Shown here piece after piece: positions 11,721-23,968 of a stretch of 64,000 nt of DNA; position 1 is the stretch's first letter; every line of letters starts with the position of its first letter. The notes under the pieces were generated by a model. It was given only the letters and a program-made list of their open reading frames with translations. It did no database searches and was not told the origin of the DNA. Origin of the DNA: Atherinomorus stipes (lineage: Eukaryota > Chordata > Actinopteri > Atheriniformes > Atherinidae); NCBI GenBank assembly GCA_023101725.1, contig JALJCO010003008.1:558001-622000 (forward strand), in the 5' to 3' direction. Both the position numbers and the translations under genes were made by a program.

Positions 11721-14700
11721 TCTATAACATGCAGGACGGCGGCCATGAAAGACTGGAGCAATACTGGTTTAGGTCTTGGTCCCTGCCATGGAGATAAAAG
11801 GAGCGAAGTTATTGACCTTCCAAAGGTTCATAGTTTCTACTAGTGATGTATATTTACACGTGTCCCCTCAGCTGCTTTAAACCTGCTCCTATAAAAACAC
11901 ATTAAGCTTTGCAGGAAAAATTTCCAACTTGGAAATGTTTTTAATCACACTAACCGCACATTTTGCTATAAATGTGTTCATTTGATTTTTGTTCGTGTTT
12001 TTCACTGGTTATGGACAAAAATAAGTCTGGAATTGATTTCCAAAACCATTGGCTTTCAGCAGCTGTGGCTACAGCAGCAGAGGAGGAAAGGTGTGTCACG
12101 ACTTCCAAAGGCTGATAGAGGCTTTAATTCCCTCATCTTAGATGCAGCAGCTCTGAGATGATTCAAAATGTTTTAAGATGGAGAAGCCAGATCTGTCCGT
12201 CCACATGCGAGTGCTCAACAGTGGATTATGTTTAAGCAATGACCGCGCTGTGATAACTCCTAGCATGTGACTGTGATTAGTCATAAATGTGTGACTGATT
12301 AAGTTTTTGGTTATTTTTTTCTGTGGCTCCTTTCTGACATGCACTCCTTGTCATTAATCTGATGGCAACCAAACGTGTCAGCTTCATGTCTGAATGGAGG
12401 TTTTATGAAAAATTATATTAGCTGTGTCTGCAAGATAAAACAGTACAGGCATGACATTTTAGTGGAGTTATGGGAATATTAATCTTGTTAGAACTTTAAC
12501 ATTTTCTGACATGAATGATTGAACACTTTCAAAAGCAAGATACTTTTTTTTCGTATTATTCCTCAGCTCTGGAAATGCTAGAGCAACATTTTTGTATGTG
12601 ACTCTTTTAGACTTGAAGAATGTATGAGGGATGTGGTTTTAAAAACAAATATCATTTGTAGATTGAAGGCAAGAAAAGAGAGGAGAAGCAAGACAAACTG
12701 CCCGGATCGAGTGCAGCGAGGACACAGCAGATTGTAAGAAATGAATTCATTTACAGGAAGACATTGAACTGCTGAAGTAGATGGAAGTTTCTGTCCGCAT
12801 GTCTTTTTCTGCTTTAAACTCAGAATGAATCAGCATGTTTAGGGCTGCTTTCTTTTGAAGCTGAACAGATTATCCACATAAGTTTCTGCTCACAGTTGAT
12901 CCATGTCTCATTCTAAATCCAGAAGCCGAGACCGGTGTGGTAAATGTGTCAAATTAACTTAAGATGACAGAGTACATCGTGCTTGAAACACTTCTCTCAT
13001 AGAAACTGCTACATCGAAATGGTTTTTCACACCATCAGAGACAGGAGTGTTGGAACATAAAGGGTGAAAACACAGAAACTCTGTCGATATGTTTCACCCA
13101 GAAACAGCTCCCAGGGTGGACTGAGCACGCTCAGTACAAACCTGAGACTCAGAACAGATAAGTCAAGATAGAGGGAGGAAAAAGAAGACAAGACAGATGA
13201 GCTGTCAGAATATTTATATCCACACTGACCTCTTTTAACTTAATTTAAATTTAGATTTCTGATGCACTGATCTGTGTGTGTGTGTTGTCCACATTTGCAG
13301 ACTCGCAGAGGAGAGCGCCAGACAGGTAGGAAGCAAAAGGAAGACAGAAATAGTATCCCAAAGGAAGAAAAACAAAGTATAGATTCAAAGACATGGAAGA
13401 CAAAGACTGAGACATGAAACCATGACGAGAAAAAAAAACAGCAAAGAGATGCAGGGCCAACAGACCACAAAGAGACAAGAATAAACCACTACCAAAAAAA
13501 AAAAAAACAGGAACACAAAGAGACTCAAATTGCATTTTTTTCAGATACGTAGATACAGTTTTACTGCACAAGCTCGAGACAATTTTAATTAGATTGAAAA
13601 TCTCTTGTTGGTGGTAATGAAATTTCACCTTTCCCTCACTTCTTGAGATTCTCTGACATTACACTAAGATCTCTCTGACCTGGAGTATCATTAATCTGGC
13701 TTTCACGTGTCAGTGGACATTCGTAATCTGGTCTTCACACGTCAATGGATGCATGCAGGCGCCAGCAACACTCGCTGGCTGGCCTGATCTCAAGGTGAAA
13801 GTCTATCAGGAGATAGACTTATTATGATGTGTGTTACACCAAAGTGGACATATCTCAAACCAAACCAAGGGCTTGGACAGACCAGCGGCCTTCCCTGGAG
13901 TCAGTCTGTCTGACTCATCTTGGTTAAAAGCATCTCTGCTGGGCTCACGGGCAGAGACTCTTCTTAGGCTACAAGCCTCTCAGATTTTCTGAACAGGCTC
14001 CCTGATTGGAACTGGTATTGGTTGAAACTAACTAGCAACTGATTTATGTTTTTACATCTTCTTTCTTTTGTATAATAAAATTACTTTTTTATCCTTAAAT
14101 TCATCATGGCTCTTTTTAATTCTTTATTTCCTCCACAACAGGAGTGACTGAGCTCTGCAGGACTCGCGTCTTATCAGCCCATGACATGAAAACAGATCAG
14201 TCTGTCAATCTTTAATAAATCCAGGAGTACTTTTTATTAAATAATCATGCTCACAAATGTAACATTTGTGATTTATGTCACAAACTGAGTGCAGGACTCT
14301 CAAACGACTTCATTAAACAAGGTTGGTGTGTGTACTGATGCAAAACTGTTATTTACGTCCACAGGCAACGATCACATGGCCTAATCAATGGCCTGCAGTG
14401 TTTCCATGTCATTGTTTAGTATCAGCTTAGCTCATGTAGAGCCTTGGATGAGGTAGTACCTGTGTTAGCTATTTGGTTGCATCAAATAAGTTTGCCGTGC
14501 GGTATAAAACTGCCAGAATGGGTGCTCAATGACTGCAAAGAAACACAAAGCACTAAATGATGTTGATGAACAGGATGAATGCTGCTGGTGTTTTGTGCCT
14601 GGCTTGCTTATGATACTGTCAAGTGGATGTCTTTGAGAGAAAACCAAAACTTACTGGTGAAAGGAAAAAAAATACCAGCAGCTCAACAACACTGTGGAGC

Positions 14701-14894
14701 ATAACCACCATCTGCTGGAAACTAATTATGCATTCATGTTCATTCTGGAGCCCTAGAGCTGAAGCAAAAAATAATGTTGTGTTAGTTGCTAAACATAATG
14801 AGCAACACTGGCACACTGTCTACATTACACACTGATGAAACAAAATGTCTTCAGTCAGAGGCTTCTTCAAGTCCTCCACAAGAGGGTTGCATCC
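11721..14894. other. Non-coding; no feature recognised
   Basis: It holds A-runs (about 13430-13440 and 13494-13507) and one short GA-rich segment near 12668-12730. That segment could be mistaken for an exon but has only weak splice sites. No gene is supported. Confidence 0.35.
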
Positions 14895-15140
14895 ATTCTT
14901 GGATGAGGGGAGTGGGAGCTACTGGTTGGAGAGGCAGACTTGGCATTGGAAGACCTAGGTTCAGGTCTCTGGACTGGCAATAAAGGTGAACAGCTGTAGT
15001 GCCCCAGGCAAGGCCCCTAACCTCCCAACTGTCCTCTGGGTACCAAAGCGTGAATGCCAACTGCTCTATATGTTACAGAACTAGAAATGTGTTAAATGCA
15101 GAGACCAGTTTCCAAATTTAGATCAATAAACCATACATAT
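14895..15140 (+). repeat. tRNA-derived SINE, degraded
   Basis: The head has tRNA-like boxes (GGTTGGAGAGGCAG and GGTTCAGGTCTC). It is followed by GTGCCCCAGGCAAGGCCCCTA and CCTCCCAACTG, then a tail GTGTTAAATGCAGAGACC. The same body and tail order occurs in the SINEs at 26320-26555 and 32721-32815. It would have been transcribed by RNA polymerase III from its internal promoter. Confidence 0.65.
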
Positions 15141-15244
15141 TGATTTGAACATTCTCGTACCCTTCCATTTTCTAGAGCTAATCTGAGGTCAGGTTGTAGA
15201 GGCAACAGGTTCAGGAAGGAGAGACAGATCCCACTCTCCCAGTA

Positions 15245-15760
15245 AAGGCTACAGTATACTACTATGACTACGTAATGCGTTATCCAACTGCGTAACGACG
15301 GAGACCCCTCCAGCCTTTATAGTTCTCCGTCATGCTGCCGGATACACAGTGCAATTTGCCGCCCGATAAGTAGAGGTCGCTACACAAGACTGACCTACTC
15401 ATATGAGAGTGAAAGACTATCGTTGCTGCAGCTGAATAACAGATACTTTTGATGCAAAATAGAGACGATGGGGCGATTTTGGTATTTCTTCACTTCTTCA
15501 GCCAAACGTTCTTCGGTTGGACTCATATCTACGTCTTCGTAGGCTAGCTGGTTTAAAAATGGCGCTGCTAGTGTTTACGTAGTGATAGACCAATCACAGC
15601 CCTTGCCGTCTCCGTCGTCCCCTGACGGAGTGACGGACACTTAAAAAATATTTTGTGCAGCCGGAGACGATGGAGAGGCTCTCTGACAGGGTCTTTGTCG
15701 ATGTAGGTTTCTCCGTAACCTACGTAGAGCACTTTAGGGACGACTAAAAATTAGGCTTAA
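15245..15760. mobile_element. Possible Harbinger-like MITE
   Basis: CpG-rich sequence with CTACGTAATGCGTTAT and CCGTAACCTACGTAGAG near the two ends, and runs of GACGGAG. The style resembles PIF/Harbinger MITEs of fish. The TIRs are too decayed to confirm. Confidence 0.3.
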
Positions 15761-18700
15761 CACACCGACTCTTCCTGGATAATCTCAGCTCTGCCCCTTG
15801 ATACACACAGATCACGCAGGCTGCATGGGGCCTCAGGTTACCAGAAGGGCTTCCACTTGATGGTTCATCGTATGGGGAAAAAAAGAGGATGATATCTTGG
15901 ACTGATACAGGCACGTGAGTGGCGTGACCGCACTGTGGCCCCTCTAAGACAAGTAGTTACTGTTTAGAAGTCATAGCAAGACGGATCACGACTCTTCTGT
16001 TGCAACACACGTGATGTTTCTAATGTGATCATTTGCCTGAAAGACAGCTGCGGGAGCGCACACAGCCTTTTAATGCCACGTCGCCCAGTTTCCCTCAGTG
16101 TCACCGTCTGCCGCTGCTCCTCTCAGCATCAAACCGGCGTAACTCACAATTTCACATGATGCTGACGAATGACTGTGTTTGTGACACGTTAGTGCTTCAC
16201 TGCTTTAACTGATTAGTTTCTGGTGCAGACGATCGAGGAGATGAGTTGTAACGAGACGAGCTGTAACGATTGTGAGGGATGTAACTGTTTTACTATTCTA
16301 CGTGTTGCCTTTTGACACCCAGTCAATATGATTCATATATTCACTCCTAAGTAAAGTGTCATTTCAACAGATGTCCATAACTTTGAATAATTTTAAAGTG
16401 GATTGAGGTAAAATAGGCTTCAGAAGTGGTATTGCTTCAGATAAACTGAAATACCCCTGTAATTGTCAATTAAAAGAAAAAATCTTTTAAATGACTACAG
16501 TTTACAGTTTATTTGGGGAAATCATATATAGATTTCTGGTAAACTAATCTCTTTCATCCCCTCCCACGTCTATCTAAGGTCGAATTAAGCATCAAAATTG
16601 TATAATTTTTCTTGCTAAGAACTGATTAATGGCCATGTCTTGCAACTGATAAGCTCTAATTCTACCATGAAATGTACAACAGAGTTTGAAAGACCCAAAC
16701 TGGTCTGTAAACTAAATAATATTTTTCTCTTAAGTTTTTAGGAACTGCAGTTAACTCTTGAGTGGCACATCAGAGGTCTTAATCAATTTTTTACATATCG
16801 CCTAAACCTAGACTATATGTTCAAACATTTTTAGGGGTTCTGGACAGTGGCCTGAGGGGGGGGGGGCTCATCTGGACCCTTTGCTTGGGGCCTCACTTTG
16901 GATAGGGCACTTTAGCAGGATGACTCACGAAACACATGCAGAAATATGCAAAATGGAAAAAGATGAAAAACAAACAATTTTGAACCACAGAGATAAAAAA
17001 AAAAGAAAAACAAGAGAAACTCAACTATACTCAAAGTAACCATAAAGAGATTCAAAATTCATGCAAACCAGTATAAAGAGAGAAAACACTCTGAAAGACC
17101 CTAAACAACCTCAAAGAGATGCAAAGAAGTCGAACAGGTGAAGCAGCCTCAAAGCATTTACAAATTGCAGGTGGAGAAAACATCTACTGGTGCACTCAAA
17201 AGACTTAAATCAGTCACTTAAAACTACCACAATAAGATGAAACAGAAATGGGATAATGGCAGACAGCAGAGCAGCAGGAGGTGATCAGATGTTGAGATGA
17301 TATCAGTGAATGAAGATGAGGCAGCAGACTTCAACACAGACTGGATCATTTCCAGGGCCAGAGACTGGTTTTAATCTCAGAGAATCCCAACCTGAAATAG
17401 AACAAGAGGAGAAAATGGATCAAAAGGAGAGTGGAAGTTTGAAAAAAGAAGGGATGGACAGATGGACAGTTGAAAGGAGGCAGCTCAACACTTCTTGTTA
17501 AGACAGATTTCATCAACAGGGAGATGACACACAGAGAGTAATTACGGCAGTGAAATAAAGTGAGATGAAGTGTGGAGAGACAGAAAACAAGTCAGACAGC
17601 ATCCGTTAAAATCAGACGGTTATTAAAAAGTGGGAGCAGAAATGCATCAAACATGCCGCTGTCACATTCACAGTCAAAATATCTTCAAGTGCTTTAAAAA
17701 AAGGAGCAAATACAGCAAAATAAAAAGATTAAGATCAGAAGCATCTTCATGAAGGCCAGGTTGGAACTAAAATTGTCTTTCAGCACGTTTTAACAAAAAA
17801 AATTAAATAAGCCTATTTATGACAAATCTGGCACTCTATGCACATCCAGAAGTATAATGGCAACTATATATCAGTATCGCAATCTTGTCTGTTGAAGATG
17901 TTGCAGGTGGCATTTTGTTTTCTTACAGGTGCCTCAGCTCTCTCTTCCTGTCTCAGTTCTCTCTTCTCGTATTCTCTTTCTTTATTCACTCTCCTTTCTC
18001 TATCCCCTTTTCTTTTCCCTCTTGTCAGGTCCAGCAACAATATGTAAATTCAATAACCTGACAATTACAAAGAAAAACAAAAAACAAATAAATAAACCAT
18101 AATATTTTTGCATCAAGAGCAAAGCAAATCTGCCTGGCACAACATAGCAGCCAGACCCCCATTCTGCTGCTATGATGCTGGACAGGACATGTAAAGAAAG
18201 AAAAGAAAGAAAAAAAAAAAAAAAAAAAAGTATTACAATCTTGTCTCTGTGGTGCTGGGAGATGGGCACTCAAACGCTGTGTTTCTTCTTCTTATTCACT
18301 ATATCTTCTTCATGTCATGCAGTCTTGGCTATAATGTTCACTTAACATAATATCAGGCCAGAAAATTTATATAAAATCATTATTTCATTCAAAACACACT
18401 CCTGATGGGTGCTGGATTACAACATCATCAATCTGTTTTTATTAAAGGTGCAGCCTAAAGCCAGAGGAAACCACTGTGGGTCGCATTAGAGCTTTAACAT
18501 GTGAGTTTAGGACAAATTAAACAGATACTGAAATCTTTCTTGTTGCCTCTCATAGAACTTGCCTTCACAGAAAAACTAAAGCAACCGTATGATCTCTCTG
18601 GTACCTCATTGTTTATTCAGGGGCGAAAAATAGGAAGGTCGTCTAAACTGAAGTACATGGCAGGAACATTTGTATTAATATGCACAGCCCACCGGACCAG

Positions 18701-19411
18701 CTGTGATAACGCTGAACACATAAACAGGGATTCTGATACACGCTCAGACTCTGTAAAATCCTGCATTACCATGAAATATATTTGCATAGCAAATTGTTAT
18801 TTTTGTCTAAATTAAAGGGCTCATATTATGAAAGCGTTGGACTTTTAAATGCTTTTCTTTAAAAAAAAAACAAACATATTTTTCTCACTGTTTGTTGCTG
18901 CAAACCGTCTGATTGAGAGAAGTTCATTGTTTGACGTAGTCGGTATCAGACTCAATGGAAATGCGTTTCGTGGTAATTTTACAAAGTAAATAAGAAAAGC
19001 CTGAGGCCATGCCAACATGGAGATGAGTTCAGCAGTATCTGCTTAAGTTATTTATCTTTTGGATGTTTCATCCACATTTAGCCAGCATTTCGGATACCGG
19101 AAAAAGCTTATTTTTTTTTAAACTAGGTCCAAAAGTGAATAAATTGGAAAGCCCTACAGTTTTGTTTTGTATGTGCTACGTCTGAGACTGTGGCCATTAC
19201 ATTTATGGCTGTTCTTTTCTTTGAGTTGAACTAATCAGCAGCTTCTCACCACTCAACCATCTGCATGAGCGTGGAAATGCCTTCATTCTGCTTGTCTTCC
19301 CTTGGTTGGAGGACAGTTCCATCCCACACCTCTGGTTGGTCAGTAAACATCAGACATCTGGATTTATACACCTGCAGTGTATAAATCTCCACTTCAGCTG
19401 TCTGTCCTTAC
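15761..19411. other. Non-coding; simple repeats only
   Basis: A G-run lies at about 16856-16866, an A-rich purine stretch at about 16960-17130, and an A-run at about 18210-18229. No splice-supported coding frame is recognised. Confidence 0.35.
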
Positions 19412-19814
19412 AGGGCAAGTAATTTTTTTTTTTTCAATCTGGACCTATTTTCACATTCATTTACTCACCCAGACAGTTTTGGTGCAACTTGAATTCCTTC
19501 GGGAGATATTTAGATCCACTCGAGATCAGCGTATGTCCAATATAATGGAAGTGATGGGGCGACTGTGCATTGCCTCTAAGTAATGCATTATCTGCCACAA
19601 ACTCCTTCATTTCACCAATGTTTTGTTGCGAAACATTAGTCAGACCCCCCGTGAGCTCGAAGCAGCTTATTTGTGGTGAATCGTCCTTATTTACAGATAT
19701 TTTTACTGCAGCGGCTTTACATCACTATCATGCAACACCATAACAATAAATGAGTAAATTAACATATTTCATGCTAGAAAATAGGTCCAGGTTGAAAAAA
19801 AACAAACTTCCCCT
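19412..19814. mobile_element. MITE of about 403 bp with terminal inverted repeats
   Basis: The left end AGGGCAAGTAATTTTTT...CAATCTGGACCTATTTTC pairs with a right end that reads, inverted, AGGGGAAGTTTGTTTTT...CAACCTGGACCTATTTTC. The terminal repeats are about 40 bp and imperfect. No transposase is encoded. Target-site duplications are not obvious. Confidence 0.7.
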
Positions 19815-21960
19815 TTAAAGCAGGCTGTGTAAGCAGGGTTGTGTTGCAGAAGCATGAGTGTGATATACAATAGCTCTGCAGGAGCATGTTCTCCTGTACT
19901 ACCACTGTCAGAAGCAAATGTACATGAAGAACAGCATAAACAGAGTTTATATGCATGCATTTCTGTGGCAGTGTTACAGCCAGCGGCAGCTTGTAAACGT
20001 GGTCTGATAGATAGTCTGTCAGCGTTCAGTGAGACTTTGTTATATTCGCTTAATAACTTCCTGCATAAATATAGAAATTACATGGGCGAGGGACGCCAGC
20101 CAGATGTGTATGTGACCTTCAACTTTTGGTAAACAGGCGACCTGACACTGCTCTCTCATTGGTTGAACAGAGAGTTTGCAGCTCTCTGTCCAAGTCAACA
20201 TTGTTTTAGGTTCTACATTTATCCAAAGGGATTGATTTTAAAATTGACGATAAAAAATAATCTGCCAATTTAATTAGCAACAGGTCATTGACATACAGAT
20301 TCAGCTAAATTACCACACTATCCACTACCAAGAAAATGGTGTCAGGTTCTTATAACCTTTGATATTCATTCGTGTATATAATATAAAAAGAACAAAGACA
20401 AACTGGAGACATCTCTGTTTGGAACGGGCAAACAAAAAATGTCTCACTGTACGAAAACTGACGTCTTCTTTTTTTCATCATTGCAAATCTTCACCCAGAG
20501 CGTGGCTCAGTCTTTTATTTATTTTTTATTTTTTTTACCACAGTGAAACAGCATTTGCCCACACAGTATTCCTGCGTGGACAATGTTGTGATATTTCATG
20601 TTCACTAAAAGCCCCACAATCAGCCTCCTGTCTGAAACACAGCTGGACCTCACAGCAGTACTCCTGTTTTTTCACTGGCTGCTCAGATGGCTCCTCAGTT
20701 CCAGGGCAGGAAGCAGAAAAACAAGTCCATGTTCAGCCTGGTATCCTCCTCTCCTCCCTTTCACGTGTCGTGTGGGCAGCGATCGGCTCTTGCCCATCAG
20801 TGTCCACCAGTCTACCTGCTGAGATGACTTATTGACAAGCTGTCAGGCATTACCGTAGCAACAATCACTTTCCCTCGTTAGGTAGCTCATACAGCGGTTG
20901 TGCTATTGTTGTCCGGACACTGCAGCAGCAGATCGATGTGTTCGCTGTCAGGACAGAGATAAACACAGTGTTTGCCCACACTTTATTAACCTGGTAAAAC
21001 CAGCACAGAGCGTGCACTGGACAGGGATGCAGCTCCATCTCTGTCTTTCTTTAAACTTCCTCAGGAAATTTTTCAGAAACAGCTAACATTTGTCAGCACA
21101 CTTCACTTATGCCCTTCTTTCTTGGATGATTCCAGCAATGAGACAAGACCTATAGTCACACATGAACCCCTGCAGTATCACAGGTATGTGACCTGCTTTT
21201 TCCTCTGCCTCTGGAAGCATCGTCTGCAGGTGTATTAAACTCAGCTTAACTGAGCCATCTTCATAAAATGTATGACTTTTAAAAGTCATAGCTACTTTCT
21301 AACTGACAGTATTTTATTTTTACCTTTTCTTTTCATTTACCTTTTCACTGTCCAAAAAGGGTTGTCAGCAGCAAATGTTTGATTTATGTTTAACATAACT
21401 GAAGTACATTGCATAAATACAAACAGAAGAAGTTTGGTTAAGCTCAAATCTTAAAAGAACTTGTGCGGGTTAATTACGGAGTGTCCCACCACAGATTCTC
21501 TTTGACTAAGATGTGGAAGTCTGAAGAGTGACAAGATCACACTGAAAACATCTGCTGAATGTCTGCTTTCCCTGTGAGAAATACCATCCTTGGCTCTGAG
21601 TGTATCTCTCATCATATCACTGTTCAGGTACTTTGATTAACGGAGCTTAGCTTCAGTCTGTCATTTAATTATAAAGTGTGATTGTTGGTGGAGATTACAA
21701 GATTGACTTTGCTATTCATAAATTCAGTGTTCAGTTTCTTCTTCTTTTTGTGCAGATCAAGTTCAAATAACAGAAGTGGAACCAGGTCTGTACAGGTAGA
21801 GAAGGTCAAGACACATGGAAACAGGTTCAGATTCTTTCAACACATTTGAAAAAGGAAAATTCTCAAATAACCCGTGACTGTGTTTAATAAGATAAAAAGT
21901 TGAATAAACAGGTCAGCCACATCATTAAAACCACTGAGAGGTGGCATGGCTCATCAAGAT
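19815..21960. other. Non-coding; no feature recognised
   Basis: Frames of up to 158 codons on the + strand at 20359-20835 look like translated non-coding DNA. No conserved motif or clear splice pair accompanies them. Confidence 0.35.
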
Positions 21961-23630
21961 ACAGTAGGGAAGAGTGGGGTAATTAGTGCCAATTTTTACT
22001 TAAAGTGCATTTTAAGCAATGGGATTACAGTTATGTCTCCAACTGATATATGTACATATAATTAAGGGTGTTGTGTATTAGTGGGAAAAGTCACTTTGGA
22101 TCTTGAATAAATTGCTTGAGAAATAAAGCTTTAGATAAAAAAGTGGTTTTGTGGCACAACTTGCCCCAAGCGATGGGTAAATTGTGCCAAACATGAAAAT
22201 ACAGCAGGGTAAATTGTGCCATTAGTAACTGAGGTCAAACAGCCCATATGGAACATTTTTATTAAAAGCTATATGTTTTTTTTAATAATACCACCACAAG
22301 GCGTTTGGAGGGGTGCAGAGTAAAAATACAGCATTTCCTTGGAAAATTATATTTAGCCTGAAAATAAATATAAAATAAATTTTAAACGGGTTTGACAATA
22401 TGGCATTATGTTTATACATATAAGCCAATACAGGCCACCATTGTGGGTTTCCAAATACGATCTCTGTACGATAGTATGTTCGGCACAGATAGACTGGCAC
22501 TTGAAGATTGGTGGAGTCAGCAAGTCAAGCAGCTGCTTCAGAGCCCGGAGATAATCCTGTGTCAGATGGGGAGTGACCTGAGAAGAGCAAAACTGGAGCA
22601 AATTTAGGTGAAGCTACATTAAATGGACCCACATAAACATTTTCCATGACATCAAAATGTGAAAATGGCAACTTTTCTCCTGGATCGGTAAGCTAACTTG
22701 CTAGCTAATGTGGCTAACATTGGCTGTCAGTAATAAAACTTCTCTGCAGTACGTGTTGAACATGGTGCAGGCTGCTGGTCCCTGTGATCGAGCGAGCCTG
22801 GCAACACAGCAGCTGGAGTTATTTTTCTGCTGTTGCAACTACAACCTAAACACAGGTGATGTCGATGTTCTGTCTGTATTCCATATCCAACCTTTAACAA
22901 TGACAAAATTACCATCATCATGGTCATCATCATCATCATTTCTCTGGAAATCTGAACCCTCATATTCAGTGGCATCGCTAAGTGGAATTGGGAAGGCACT
23001 CTCTTCTGAGCTACTGGGGGCCACTTTCTTTTTGGGTTTGTTTGGCTTTGACTCTTTCAGAACTCCTGTCTGACTTCCACTTCCTGAATTTTAGTCTAAA
23101 AATAAGAACAGCATTTAGTGATTAAATGTAAGAGTAAAATGCATAACAACAAAACAAACAAACAAAAATTAAATAATGTATAACAAACATCATAAGATGG
23201 GGTAATTTGTGCCACTGGCACAACTTAACCCAGGCCTTTCGGCACAAATTACCCCGAACCCACCATTTTGAATTATGTGCATCCCCTAGCTGTTTTTTGC
23301 TAGCATTGAGTTAACTGAATAAACTCATGGTATAGCTTACTGAAGCACTAAAACATGTGTGAACTGTTTTCTGAGTTTCCTGTAACTGTTCAAAAACCCC
23401 AGTTAAAAAACTTTGATACAGAAATTTTACTTTGGAAGCCAAAAATGTGTATTTTTAACTGTAAGGTGCTTACTTCTTAAGCCATGTGCTTCCCTTCTTG
23501 TCAGTATGAGTAGAATGGATGCCTCTTCAAAACTATATGGTCACATGATCAGTTTCTTCTATGGTTTTCTAGAAAACAGGGGTGGCACAACTTGCCCCTT
23601 GGCACTAATTGCCCCGCTCTCCCCTACTGT
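21961..23630. mobile_element. 1.67-kb non-autonomous DNA transposon with ACAGTAGGG termini
   Basis: The left end (ACAGTAGGGAAGAGTGGGGT, then AATTAGTGCC) and the right end (GGCACTAATT, then GCCCCGCTCTCCCCTACTGT) are inverted copies of about 30 bp with few mismatches. Inside, GGTAAATTGTGCC or its inverse recurs at about 22176, 22211, 23201 and 23241; the last two form a hairpin (23199-23213 with 23241-23255). No transposase frame is seen. Segment 22250-22447 is shared, inverted, with 32505-32690. I cannot name the superfamily. Confidence 0.75.
22250..22447 (+). repeat. Repeat shared with 32505-32690 (opposite orientation)
   Basis: AAAAGCTATAT, AATTATATTTAGCCT, ACGGGTTTGA and AAGCCAATACA follow in the same order as in the reverse complement of 32505-32690, at about three-quarters identity by eye. 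It is probably a piece of the same transposon family. Confidence 0.7.
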
Positions 23631-23637
23631 GGGTACT

Positions 23638-23968
23638 ACAGATGCGGGCATGAAAAAGTTCCTCCTTTTTCTGCCAGAAGTGCCACTTCTGGCAGAAAAA
23701 CTTCACTATTACTGCACCAGTGGTGCAGTAATAGTGCACCAATACTGCACTATCACTGGCTGAATGATTTTCCCCCGTGAATACGTCATCACGCACGGTG
23801 TCCAAACTTGGCGTGTGGAAACGTCCTTGTTCCGGGCATTCATTCATGCTCTGAAATTGTGTCCCCTGGGCACACAGGCGTTTCTCTGTTCGATTGAATT
23901 AGCAGACCAGTCGATGGTAAGTGGCTGGCAGTCGGCTGAAAGGGGAACTTTTTCATGCCAGCATCTGT
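23638..23968. mobile_element. 331-bp MITE containing two perfect hairpins
   Basis: The termini ACAGATGCGGGCATGAAAAA and TTTTTCATGCCAGCATCTGT are inverted with one mismatch. Within it are a 17-bp-arm perfect hairpin at 23666-23700 (CTGCCAGAAGTG arm) and a 15-bp-arm perfect hairpin at 23705-23735 (ATTACTGCACCA arm), four bases apart. It starts only 8 bases after the previous element ends. Confidence 0.75.

Noticed and set aside
12668..12735. Purine-rich segment resembling a small exon
   Set aside because: The acceptor and donor are weak and no frame shows protein-like features.
20359..20835. 158-codon + strand open frame
   Set aside because: No recognisable motif, composition like translated non-coding DNA, and no convincing splice context.
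22727..23024. Minus-strand frames with runs of Asp or Met
   Set aside because: They come from a short ATC/GAT repeat inside a non-coding transposon.
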